DNA of 64,000 bases from Rhizobium rhododendri (GTDB taxonomy: Bacteria > Pseudomonadota > Alphaproteobacteria > Rhizobiales > Rhizobiaceae), in NCBI RefSeq assembly GCF_007000325.2, contig NZ_CP117267.1:682001-746000 (forward strand), read 5' to 3'. Under the pieces are notes generated by a model. It was not told the DNA's origin and ran no database searches. It worked only from the letters and a program-made list of their open reading frames with translations. Below, in pieces: positions 7,428 through 15,700 of the stretch. The first letter of the stretch is position 1, and every line of letters starts with the position of its first letter. The translations under genes and the position numbers were made by a program.

Positions 7428-7452
7428 AGATGGCAGCGACCGGCTATGACTC

Positions 7453-8676
7453 TCACGCTTGCGCCAGCACGGCACCCACCGCCGTTGCCCGCCGCACCAA
7501 TAGTCCGAGCGCCAGGATCAGCATGAGTGCGCCCGACGAGAGAACGACACAGACGCCCAGCGCAGTCGGCGCTCCGGCGTAATCGAGGACGGCGGTGAAG
7601 ACTACAGGGGCAGTGGCATTGGCGAGGTTCTGCGGCAGCGATAATCGTGCGGAATGCAGGCCGTACTCGCTTGGCGAAAACAGCGCCAGCGGCAGCAGCG
7701 CCCGCGCGACCGCCATGACGCCGGAGCCGAACCCGAACAGCAGCGTGAAAATGACAAGCTGCGCCGTGGACGCTCCGAAAAGCAGCAGGAGCAGGAAGCT
7801 CGTGACCATGAGGCCTATGCCGATGATGGCGCTCAGCACCGGGTTGCCGCGCCGGCCAAGCAGCATGTCCATCAGCCGCGCGGAAATACCGATGACACCG
7901 CGTGCCGAACCAAGTTGCAGCGCCAGTGCCGGCGACGCGCCGTATTGCCGGAAGATCTCGAGCAGCGACGGGGCCAGCCCGAAGGTCACGAAGGTGGATA
8001 TCGTCGTCGCCGATGCTATCAGCAGGAAGGCCTTGCGCCGGCCCGCCGGTGACAGCGGTACAGGCGGCGTCAGGTGTCCGGGCTCGCCTCTTTCGACGAC
8101 GACAGGCTTCGGCAGGGCAAATAGATAAAGCGGCAGGCAGAGACAAAGGTGCAGGGCGGCGCAGGCGACATAAGTTCCCCGCCATCCGAGATGGGCATTG
8201 AGCAGGGTCAGGATAGGCCAGAAAAGGGTGGCCGAGAGGCCGGTAAACAGCATCATGATGGTGATGATGCGCTTGCCGTTCATCCCCTCGCGCTCGATGA
8301 CGGCGGCATAGGCCGGTGCATTCAGCCCGAGCGCACCGCCGAACCCGATGACAAGCCAGGCGATCCCGTAGACGACGATACCGTTTGCCGCCGAAAGCAG
8401 CAGCAGGCCGACTGCAAAGACGATCGATGAGGCTGCAAGCACACGCGCCGCGCCGTAGCGGCCAAGCCAGCGACCGGTGACCGGGCTGCAGAGGCCGCTG
8501 ACTACCATCATCAGGGTCAGGCCGGAAAAGACCACCTCGTTGGGAAGGCTGAGATCGGGCGCTACGATGCGCCCCATCACGCCGAGCATGTCGAAGCTGG
8601 TGCCCCAGCTGATAAGCTGCGTGATGCTGAGGACGGCAACGATCTGGGCCGAGCGCGGTGAGAAGGCTTTGGGCAT
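7453..8676 (-). CDS. MFS transporter inserted antisense in the GTA cluster
   Basis: This is a 407-aa, 12-transmembrane-segment major facilitator protein. It shows an MFS pattern in the loop between helices 2 and 3 (SPVTGRWLGRYGAARVLAAS), the MCT/NreB-like motif FWPILTLLNAHLGWRGTYVA, and a hydrophobic C-terminal half. ATG 8676 is chosen at MPKAFSPRSAQIVAVLSITQ, where similarity to MFS N-termini begins; upstream codons are open to 8892 but unlikely. No strong ribosome site is visible. Substrate cannot be deduced. It runs opposite to every surrounding GTA gene and separates the head module from the tail module, so it is probably a later acquisition; no flanking transposase is seen. Confidence 0.9.
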   Translation of the reverse strand: MPKAFSPRSAQIVAVLSITQLISWGTSFDMLGVMGRIVAPDLSLPNEVVFSGLTLMMVVSGLCSPVTGRWLGRYGAARVLAASSIVFAVGLLLLSAANGIVVYGIAWLVIGFGGALGLNAPAYAAVIEREGMNGKRIITIMMLFTGLSATLFWPILTLLNAHLGWRGTYVACAALHLCLCLPLYLFALPKPVVVERGEPGHLTPPVPLSPAGRRKAFLLIASATTISTFVTFGLAPSLLEIFRQYGASPALALQLGSARGVIGISARLMDMLLGRRGNPVLSAIIGIGLMVTSFLLLLLFGASTAQLVIFTLLFGFGSGVMAVARALLPLALFSPSEYGLHSARLSLPQNLANATAPVVFTAVLDYAGAPTALGVCVVLSSGALMLILALGLLVRRATAVGAVLAQA

Positions 8677-8693
8677 GAAAAGCGGTGCTTTGT

Positions 8694-8715
8694 GACCTGT
8701 TTGTGACCTTGCGTA
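8694..8715. promoter_or_regulatory. Tandem direct repeat upstream of the antisense MFS gene
   Basis: The sequence carries two copies of TTTGTGACC spaced by 11 bp (one helical turn) just upstream of the MFS start. Same-face direct repeats are a common layout for regulator sites, so this may be an operator for the transporter or the divergent tail genes. It is a sequence observation only. Confidence 0.3.
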
Positions 8716-8848
8716 GCAGCTTGGCCGAGGCGTTGAAAGTGACATCTCGATGACGTCCGGACGCTGCCTTTTGCCGATGTCCGGCGCGCAGAAAATTCCG
8801 GTTTTGCAAGCGCCGGTTACGGCGCATTTTCCTTGAAAGGATATCCCG

Positions 8849-9256
8849 ATGGTCGCGCAGAAAGGCAAGGACCTGCTGTTGAAGATCGACAATGGCGGCG
8901 CTTACGAGACGGTGGCGGGCCTGCGCAGCAAAAAGCTGTCGTTCAACGCCGAGACGGTGGATATCACCGATGCCGAGAGCGCCGGGCGGTGGCGCGAGCT
9001 TCTTGGCGGCGCCGGCGTCCAGCGCGCCGGGCTTTCCGGTTCGGGCCTGTTCAAGGATCATGCGTCGGACGCCCTGATCCGAACCGCCTTTTTCAACGGA
9101 TCGATCCTCTCCTGGCAGATTGTCATTCCCGATTTCGGCACCGTCAGCGGTGCGTTCCAGGTATCGGCGCTCGATTATGGCGGCGAGCACAATGGCGAGG
9201 TTACCTTCGATATCGCACTGGAATCGGCAGGCGTCATCACCTTCGGGGTGCTGTGA
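8849..9256 (+). CDS. Phage major tail protein, TP901-1 family (RcGTA g9-like)
   Basis: This is a 135-aa tail tube protein. Its start MVAQKGKDLLLKIDNGGAYE and the segments AGLRSKKLSFNAETVDITDA, GAGVQRAGLSGSGLFKD and LDYGGEHNGEVTFDIALESA are characteristic of GTA major tail proteins. ATG 8849 follows AAAGGAtATCCCG, almost the same leader as the portal gene. It begins the tail module after the antisense MFS gene, so a promoter for the tail genes may lie in 8677-8848. Its stop overlaps the next ATG (TGATG). Confidence 0.94.
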   Translation: MVAQKGKDLLLKIDNGGAYETVAGLRSKKLSFNAETVDITDAESAGRWRELLGGAGVQRAGLSGSGLFKDHASDALIRTAFFNGSILSWQIVIPDFGTVSGAFQVSALDYGGEHNGEVTFDIALESAGVITFGVL

Positions 9257-9618
9257 TGCTGCGCCCGCGCACAGGTGCCCGCGCCAATCGTCGCCGCGGC
9301 GAGATCGAGGCGGAAATCGACGGCGAGCGCCGCATCCTCTGCCTGACGCTCGGCGCACTGGCCGAACTCGAGACCGCGTTTGCTGCCGACGATCTCGCCG
9401 GCCTGGCGGCAAGATTTTCGCAAGGCGGCCTTAAGGCGGCCGATCTCATCCGCATCCTCGGTGCCGGCCTGCGGGGAGGCGGTAACGTCTATTCCGACGA
9501 CGACGTCGCGGCGGCCGGCATCGGCGGCGGCATCGCTGCCACGGCGGCTATCGTTGGCAATCTGCTGGCGGCAACGTTTCTCGGCGATCAGGAGCAGGCA
9601 TCGCCGGGCCCTCGCTAG
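9256..9618 (+). CDS. GTA gp10-family protein (tail assembly chaperone G-like position)
   Basis: This is a 120-aa protein. It shows the gp10 pattern: GEIEAEIDGERRILCLTLGA, LAELETAFAADDLAGLAARF, DLIRILGAGLRGGG and a C-terminal AATAAIVGNLLAATF. ATG 9256 overlaps the preceding stop. Position and small acidic/helical character match the first tail-assembly chaperone of long-tailed phages. Its last codons (GGC CCT, two before the TAG) form a perfect -1 slippery heptamer leading into the next frame. Confidence 0.9.
   Translation: MLRPRTGARANRRRGEIEAEIDGERRILCLTLGALAELETAFAADDLAGLAARFSQGGLKAADLIRILGAGLRGGGNVYSDDDVAAAGIGGGIAATAAIVGNLLAATFLGDQEQASPGPR
9606..9612 (+). promoter_or_regulatory. Putative -1 programmed frameshift heptamer G_GGC_CCT
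   Basis: In the gp10 frame the bases read as X_XXY_YYZ (G GGC CCT), one sense codon (CGC) before the TAG. A slip back by one base enters the open frame that encodes the tail chaperone downstream. A possible stem pairs CCTCGC (9610-9615) with GCGAGG (9628-9633), although it overlaps the site rather than starting several bases after it. GGGCCCT is not among the most efficient known slippery sequences, so the call rests on position and on the absence of a start codon downstream. Confidence 0.5.
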
Positions 9619-9842
9619 CCGCAGCAGGCGAGGCAGTTGACGGGGCCGACAGGGCAGGGCCAACAGCCTTTCCCTGGCATCGTGCCTTGCATGTCGGCCT
9701 CTGCCTGCTGCGGCTTCCCCCCGGCATATTCTGGGCGATGACGCCCATTGAATTCCACGCCATGGCCGGAGGCCTGTCGCCGCACAGTTCGTCGCTCGAC
9801 CGCGCCGGACTGGCCGCAATGATGGTGCTCTTTCCGGACTGA
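9609..9842 (+). CDS. Rcc01693-like phage tail assembly chaperone (no own start codon; probably made by frameshift from gp10)
   Basis: The open frame runs from 9486 to a TGA at 9840-9842. Its end reads FPWHRALHVGLCLLRLPPGI, then FWAMTPIEFHAMAGGL and DRAGLAAMMVLFPD, the pattern of the small tail-assembly chaperone that follows gp10 in GTA clusters. Between 9486 and the conserved region there is no ATG, GTG, TTG or CTG in this frame; the first is TTG 9687, already inside the conserved part. Expression as a gp10 fusion by -1 frameshift is therefore likely, as for the G/GT pair of lambda. A broken start codon is the alternative. Coordinates begin at the codon read after the slip. Confidence 0.7.
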   Translation, partial: PSLAAAGEAVDGADRAGPTAFPWHRALHVGLCLLRLPPGIFWAMTPIEFHAMAGGLSPHSSSLDRAGLAAMMVLFPD

Positions 9843-9877
9843 TCCCATCAAACGTTGCACCGAGCTGCAGGAACCCG

Positions 9878-10453
9878 ATGACCGAAACAACCGATCTCTC
9901 AGACACCAACACCGAGGCGCAGGCCTTGAAGCATACCCTCGACGATCTCGACAGCCGCTCACGGTCGTTCGGTTCGGCGCTCGGCAGCGCACTGACGTCT
10001 GCGACCACAGGCGGCAAGGGGCTCGACAGCGTGTTGCAGGGCCTTGCCAGCCGGCTGACCAATATCGCCCTGTCGGCCGGGTTGAAGCCGCTCGAAACGG
10101 CACTCGGCGGCGCTGCGGACAGCCTGAGCAGCGGCATCGGCAAGCTGTTCGGCTTTGCCAAGGGTGGCGTACCCGGGAACGTAACGGCCTTTGCCGACGG
10201 CGGTGTAGTAGCCTCGCCAACCTATTTTCCGATGGGCAGCGATCTCGGGCTTATGGGCAAGGCGGGCTCCGAAGCGATCCTGCCGCTGAAGCGCGGCTCC
10301 GACGGCTCGCTCGGAGTGGCGAGTTCAGGCGGCGGCGGTTCGTCCGTTGTCGTCAACATCACCACGCCGGATGTCCAGGGCTTCCAGAAAAGCCAGGCGC
10401 AGATTTCCGCCATGCTGGCGCGCACGGCACTGCGCGGCCAGCGCAATCTTTGA
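9878..10453 (+). CDS. Phage tail tape measure protein, short GTA type (RcGTA g11-like)
   Basis: This is a 191-aa protein. The N-terminal half is a helical segment (EAQALKHTLDDLDSRSRSFG then SALTSATTGGKGLDSVLQGL), and the C-terminal half is the glycine-rich, hydrophobic stretch typical of tape measures (KLFGFAKGGVPGNVTAFADG, GKAGSEAILPLKRG, SSVVVNITTPDVQGFQ). Tape measure length sets tail length; this short version fits GTA particles with short tails. ATG 9878 follows an AGGAAC site. It is followed at 8 bp by the DUF2460 gene. Confidence 0.9.
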   Translation: MTETTDLSDTNTEAQALKHTLDDLDSRSRSFGSALGSALTSATTGGKGLDSVLQGLASRLTNIALSAGLKPLETALGGAADSLSSGIGKLFGFAKGGVPGNVTAFADGGVVASPTYFPMGSDLGLMGKAGSEAILPLKRGSDGSLGVASSGGGGSSVVVNITTPDVQGFQKSQAQISAMLARTALRGQRNL

Positions 10454-10461
10454 GGCTACCG

Positions 10462-11103
10462 ATGACCCTCGCATTCCACGATATCCGCTTTCCGCTGCGC
10501 CTGTCGCTGGCCACCAGCGGCGGGCCGGTGCGGCGCACCGATATTGTCAACCTGTCGAACGGCCGCGAAAGCCGCAACAGCCGCTGGCGCGATGCCCGCC
10601 GCAGCTACGACGCCGGCTCTGGCGTCCGCTCTGTCGCCGAACTCTATGAGGTACTGGCGTTCTTCGAGGCCCGCAGCGGCCAGCTTTCCGGCTTCAGGTT
10701 TCGCGATCCCATCGACTTCGCATCCGCACCGCCCGGCGCACCGGTGACGGCCCTCGACCAGCCGATCGGCACGGGTGACGGCACGACGACCAGTTTCCCG
10801 CTTACGAAGACCTATGCAGATATGGCCGGGCAGTCCGTGCGCGGGATCGCAAAGCCGGTGGCCGGCTCTGTGCTGGTGGCCGTCGGAGGCATCGCCGTTC
10901 CGGCAGGCGACGTCTCCTGCGATCCGGCGACAGGCCTTGTCGTCTTTGCAAGCCACGCCATTCCGGCGGCGGGTGTTTTAGTGACCGCCGGCTTTGCCTT
11001 CGATGTCCCCGTAAGGTTTGCCATCGACCGCATCGATATCAGCCTGTCCGCCTTTCAGGCGGGCCGCATCCCTTCCATTCCCCTGGTGGAGATCTTGCCA
11101 TGA
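10462..11103 (+). CDS. DUF2460 distal tail/hub protein (RcGTA g12-like)
   Basis: This is a 213-aa protein of the DUF2460 (TIGR02217) family, part of the tail tip of GTA-type particles. Hallmarks are FHDIRFPLRLSLATSGGPVR at the N-terminus, SNGRESRNSRWRDARRSYDA, and ELYEVLAFFEARSGQLSGFR then FRDPIDFAS. ATG 10462 with GAGG at 10452-10455 is preferred over TTG 10450. The stop overlaps the next ATG (ATGA 11100-11103). Confidence 0.94.
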   Translation: MTLAFHDIRFPLRLSLATSGGPVRRTDIVNLSNGRESRNSRWRDARRSYDAGSGVRSVAELYEVLAFFEARSGQLSGFRFRDPIDFASAPPGAPVTALDQPIGTGDGTTTSFPLTKTYADMAGQSVRGIAKPVAGSVLVAVGGIAVPAGDVSCDPATGLVVFASHAIPAAGVLVTAGFAFDVPVRFAIDRIDISLSAFQAGRIPSIPLVEILP

Positions 11104-11990
11104 GAACGATCGATCCGGCGCTGGCTGCCCATCTCGCCGGCGACGCCACAACGTTGTGCCATTGCTGGCGTGTCATCCGCCGCGACGATATCGTTCTTGG
11201 CTTCACCGACCACGACCATGACCTTAATTTTCTTGATACACGTTTTCTCGCGGCAAGCGGCTTTGCAGCCAGCGACGGCGAGGAACAGGCCGGATTGCCA
11301 GCAACCACCAGCGATGTCACCGGAGGCTTCTCAAGCGATGCCATTTCCGAGGCGGACCTCGCCGCCGGCCGCTACGACGCGGCTCGTGTTGAGGTCTATC
11401 TCGTCAACTGGTCCGCGCCCGACCAGCATCTGCTCCTGAAGGTGCAGGAGATCGGCGCTGTCACCCGCCAGATCGGCCAGTTCCAGGCGGAGTTGCGCAG
11501 TCTCGCCGCCCGCCTCTCCGAACCGCAGGGACGCATCTACAACCGCCGCTGCGACGCCATCGTCGGCGACCCCAGGTGCGGCATCGATCTCGCCTTGCCG
11601 CAATACCGCGCTGAGGGACTTGTCGCGTCCGTGGAAGATGCAACCAGGATGACGCTAACCGGCATTGCCGGGTTCGCTGACGGCTATTTCGCGCGAGGCA
11701 GCATGGTTCTTCTCGATGGGCGAAACAGTGGCACGGCCGCCGATGTCGATAGCCATTCGACCAGCGGCGCGGTAACGCAACTGACCCTTTGGCTGCCCCT
11801 GTCAGACGCGCCCGAGATCGGCACCCGCGTTGCGCTGACGGCCGGCTGCGACAAGGCGTTCACCACCTGCCGCGCCAAGTTTGCCAATACTGCCAATTTT
11901 CGCGGCTGCCCGCACATGCCGGGCGCCGACTTTGCCTACACCTACGCGGACGGGACGAGCCTGCACGACGGGAGCCCGTTGTTTCCATGA
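11100..11990 (+). CDS. DUF2163 tail hub protein (RcGTA g13-like)
   Basis: This is a 296-aa protein of the DUF2163 (TIGR02218) family. Typical segments are CHCWRVIRRDDIVLGFTDHD near the N-terminus, YDAARVEVYLVNWSAPDQHL, GRIYNRRCDAIVGDPRCGID in the middle, and the Cys-rich C-terminus CDKAFTTCRAKFAN then NFRGCPHMPG. In GTA tails these cysteines are thought to bind an Fe-S cluster, and the needed cysteines are visible here. It is coupled to both neighbours by ATGA overlaps. Confidence 0.95.
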   Translation: MRTIDPALAAHLAGDATTLCHCWRVIRRDDIVLGFTDHDHDLNFLDTRFLAASGFAASDGEEQAGLPATTSDVTGGFSSDAISEADLAAGRYDAARVEVYLVNWSAPDQHLLLKVQEIGAVTRQIGQFQAELRSLAARLSEPQGRIYNRRCDAIVGDPRCGIDLALPQYRAEGLVASVEDATRMTLTGIAGFADGYFARGSMVLLDGRNSGTAADVDSHSTSGAVTQLTLWLPLSDAPEIGTRVALTAGCDKAFTTCRAKFANTANFRGCPHMPGADFAYTYADGTSLHDGSPLFP

Positions 11991-12424
11991 GCGAAGATGT
12001 TGCACGACAGGTGCTGGAGATTGCCGAAAGCTGGATTGGCACGCCCTACAGGCACCAGGGCGCCAGTAAAGGCGTGGGGTGCGATTGCCTTGGTCTCGTC
12101 AGGGGTATCTGGCGCGGACTCTACGGTGAAGATCCGGAGTTGCCTCCTGCTTACGCGCAGGACTGGGCGGAGCGCAGCGGCGAAGACCGTCTGTTGAACG
12201 CAGCGCTTCGGCATTTCGGACCATCCGGGTGCCTCGAAAATGCAAAGCCGGGCGATCTCCTCCTGTTTCGCTGGCGAGCGGAGCATGCTGCCAAGCATGC
12301 CGGTATTCTCGATCATGCCGGACATTTCATCCACGCCTACGAACAGGCAGCCGTGATCCGCTCGCCATTCGTACCGTCCTGGCGCAGACGGGTGGCCGCC
12401 ACGTTCCGCTTCCCGCCGCGTTAG
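11987..12424 (+). CDS. NlpC/P60 family cell-wall peptidase of the tail (RcGTA g14-like)
   Basis: This is a 145-aa peptidase expected to cut peptide cross-links of peptidoglycan during entry. The fold is evident: ARQVLEIAESWIGTPYRHQG, then GVGCDCLGLVRGIWRG with the catalytic Cys at about residue 34, GDLLLFRW, and KHAGILDHAGHFIHAYEQ with the catalytic His at about residue 104. ATG 11987 overlaps the upstream stop (ATGA). It is followed by hairpins and an intrinsic terminator, so it ends a transcription unit. Confidence 0.94.
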   Translation: MSEDVARQVLEIAESWIGTPYRHQGASKGVGCDCLGLVRGIWRGLYGEDPELPPAYAQDWAERSGEDRLLNAALRHFGPSGCLENAKPGDLLLFRWRAEHAAKHAGILDHAGHFIHAYEQAAVIRSPFVPSWRRRVAATFRFPPR

Positions 12425-12472
12425 ACAAGGGCGGTCACTTGCAAAAGGGCGCAACCTTTAGTATTTTGAAGT

Positions 12473-12500
12473 GGTGAGCGAAGCGCTAACCTCGCTCACC
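12473..12500. other. Perfect hairpin with 9-bp arms
   Basis: GGTGAGCGA and TCGCTCACC pair around a 10-nt loop that itself contains AGCGCT. It lies 48 bp after the peptidase stop and 23 bp before the terminator. It may protect the 3' end of the head/tail transcript or be a protein site. Confidence 0.5.
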
Positions 12501-12522
12501 GTTTGCCTACGCTATGATGTGG

Positions 12523-12558
12523 ACCCGGACGGTTACAAACCAGCCCGTCCGGGTTTTT
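12523..12558 (+). terminator. Strong intrinsic terminator after the NlpC/P60 gene
   Basis: A perfect 10-bp GC-rich stem (ACCCGGACGG / CCGTCCGGGT) closes a 12-nt loop and runs into TTTTT. It should separate transcription of genes up to the peptidase from the baseplate gene. Confidence 0.85.
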
Positions 12559-12786
12559 CTCACAGTAAGCGTGATGCTAAGTGGAAACCACCACATAACC
12601 TCACCTCCATGTTCGAGAGCAAGGCCTTTGCCAATGCCGGCGTAGCCAATGCTCGCCGACGCGCCGGCTGGTACGACGCTTTCTGCTTCTGCTCCCGATC
12701 TTTGACGACAATACAATTTAAAAGGGTATTTTCAAGCGCGGGATTTCCCGGCGCTGACCTCCCTTGTCCAACTCAGCGAGATGTTC

Positions 12787-15700
12787 ATGGCAACCATCCT
12801 CTTTCAGGCGGCGGGTGCTGCTCTCGGTAGTGTTTTCGGACCGGTCGGCGCGATGATCGGCAGGGCCGCAGGTGCGTTGGCGGGCAGCGTCGTCGATAAG
12901 GCGCTGATCAACGGCAGCCGCACCGTTTCGGGTGCGAGAATGGCGACGGCGCGCATTCCGGGTGCCGACGAAGGGGCGGCAATCATCTGGCTCTACGGCA
13001 CTGCACGACTGGGAGGCACCTTGATATGGGCGACCCGTTTCGAGGAGGAGGTCTCCACCGAGCGCTCCGGCGGCAAGTCGACCGGGTCGCGTGTCGAGAC
13101 ATTCCGCTATTTCGCCAACTTCGCCGTCGGCCTTTGCGAGGGACCCATCGCCTGCATCCGCCGCGTCTGGGCGGATGGCAAGGAGGTGGATCTGACCCAG
13201 ATCGAGATGCGCGTCTACAGAGGCTCCGAAGACCAACTGGCGGATCCGCTGATCGAGGCCAAGCAGGGCGCAGGCCATGCACCGGCGTACCGGGGAATTG
13301 CCTACGTCGTCTTCGAACGACTGCCACTCGATACATTCGGTAATCGCATTCCGCTGTTCCAGTTCGAGGTGGTGCGGCCGATCGGGCGCCTGGAGCGGCA
13401 GATCCGCGCGGTAACGATCATTCCGGGCTCGACAGAGCACGGTTACAGCACGACCCGGGTAACCGAAAAAACCGGTGCCGGCAGCATGCGCGCCATCAAC
13501 CGCAACGTGTTGACAGCGACGACCGATTGGCAGGCCTCGCTCGACGAACTGACGGCACTATGTCCCAATCTGAAAAGCGTCGCACTCGTCGTTGCCTGGT
13601 TCGGCACCGATCTGCGCGCCGGGCACTGCCGCATCGTTCCCGGCGTGGAGACGCTGGCCCGTGACAGCGAGAGCAGTCGGTGGTCCGTGTCGGGTATCAA
13701 CCGCGCGGACGCCCATCTGATCAGCCTCAGCGAGGGTACGCCTGCTTATGGCGGCACCCCGGATGACGCCAGCGTATTGCAGGCAATCGCCGATCTCAGG
13801 CAGCGCGGGCTGGGCGTTTTCATCTACCCGTTCCTGATGATGGATATTCCGCTCGGCAACGGGCTCCCGGATCCGGAAGGGGCAGGGGAGCAGGCGGCCT
13901 ATCCGTGGCGCGGCCGGATCACCGCCTTCCCGGCGATCGGCAGGCCCGGCACGGTGGACCGGACAGCTGTAACGGGCGCACAGGTTGCAGCTTTTTGCGG
14001 CGCGGCCTCCTCAACCGATTTTTCCATGGACGGCGCGGCGGTCGCCTATCACGGCACTGACGAAGGTTATCGCCGCATGCTGCTGCACTACGCCCATCTG
14101 GCTGTTGCAGGGGGTGGCGTCGACGGGTTCATCATCGGTTCGGAACTTCGTGGGTTGACGCAACTGCGCGATGCCGGCGGCAGCTTTCCCTTCGTACAGG
14201 CTCTGGCGACGATGGCGACAGACATCCGTGCCATCGTCGGCCCCGCGACAAGGCTCACCTATGGCGCCGACTGGAGCGAATATTTCGGCTACCATCCAGA
14301 CGACGGCTCCGGCGACGTCTATTTCCATCTCGACCCGCTGTGGGCCTCGCCGGATATCGACGCCGTCGGCATCGACAATTACATGCCGTTGTCCGACTGG
14401 CGCGACGATGACCTCGCAAAGGCCAATCCCGACGGCTTCCGCATCCAGGACGATCTTGCGGGCATGACGGCGGCAATCGACAGCGGTGAAGGCTTCGACT
14501 GGTACTACTCAAGCGCCGCTGACAGGATTGCGCGGGACCGGTCGGCGATTTCGGACGGCCTTGCGGCAAAGCCCTGGGTGTTTCGCTACAAGGATATCGG
14601 TAGCTGGTGGAGCAGCCTTCATTATGAGCGCGTCGGGGGTGTCGAGCGCACCACGCCGACAGCCTGGGTACCCCATGCAAAGCCGATTTGGCTGACGGAA
14701 CTTGGATGCCCGGCAATGGACAAGGGCGCCAACCAGCCGAACGTCTTTCTCGACCCGAAATCGGTGGAATCTGCCGCGCCCTATTTCTCCAACTGCATGC
14801 GTGCCGACAGCGTTCAGCGCCGCTTTCTCGAGGCCCACCACGATCACTGGGCCGGCTCCGGCGTCGTCGATCCCAATCGTATTTTCGTCTGGACCTGGGA
14901 TGCGCGGCCTTATCCTGCTTTCCCTGTCGATACCGGCCTTTGGAGCGATGGGAGTAACTGGCGGACGGGGCACTGGCTGAACGGACGGCTCGGCGCCGGC
15001 ACCCTAGCCGACGTTATCGCTGCCATCCTGACGGATCAGAATTTCACCGATTTCGATGTTTCCGAGGTGAGCGGAGACCTCTCCGGCTATGCCCAGGGAG
15101 ATGTCACCTCCGCTCGCGACATGCTGACGCCGCTCCTTGAGATCTTCCAGATCGACGTGATCGAGGACGGTCCTGTGCTACGGTTTCGCTCGAGGGCTGC
15201 GGCCAGCCTGGCTCCCATTCTTATTTCCGCCGTCGTCGATGTCGAAAGCCAGCCGCTCTGGCAGGAAACGCGCGGCCACGACAGCGATTTCGCCGCCGAG
15301 GCCATCGTCACTTTCTACGACCCCCTGGCCGACTACGAGCAGGCCAGCGTCCGCTCGAGGCGGGCACCCTCTGCATCGAATCGCGTGCTCCGCAACGATC
15401 TCGGCGCCGTCGTGCCGGAGGAAGCGGCGCTGCAGGCAGCCGAAAATCTGTTGCGCGACAACAGGGCCTCGCGCCGCTCGGTCACCCTGTCGCTTTCGCC
15501 GACAGCCAGTCACCTCCAGCCGGGCGATGTGATTTCCATGGCAGATGGCCCCGAAGGCCGCTTCCTGGTGACCCGCATTGAGGACGGTGCCGCGCGAAGT
15601 ATCGAAGCGCGCGAGTTCGCATCGCTTGGCGGCGGCGCGATCGCAGCCTCGACGCCGGTAAAGGCGAGTGGCGGCGGGGCGGCCTCTGATGTCTTTGCCC

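Larger units (their letters stand above)
12425..12786. other. Gene-free stretch between peptidase and baseplate gene
   Basis: The 362 bp contain two consecutive hairpins (12473-12500 and the terminator 12523-12558). The part from 12560 to 12786 is visibly less GC-rich than its surroundings and should hold the promoter for the baseplate gene. An open frame across it (12471-12830) has no family resemblance and runs through the terminator, so I do not call it. Confidence 0.6.

Noticed and set aside
7428..8848. Insertion-sequence origin of the antisense MFS gene
   Set aside because: No transposase, terminal inverted repeats or target duplication was seen around the gene.
7184..9412. 742-codon minus-strand frame across DUF3168, MFS and tail genes
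   Set aside because: It is a shadow frame in GC-rich DNA, Arg/Ala/Pro-rich and without family motifs, and it covers genes with clear products on other frames.
12471..12830. 119-codon plus-strand frame before the baseplate gene
   Set aside because: It runs through a strong intrinsic terminator and into the baseplate gene in another frame, and has no recognisable domain.
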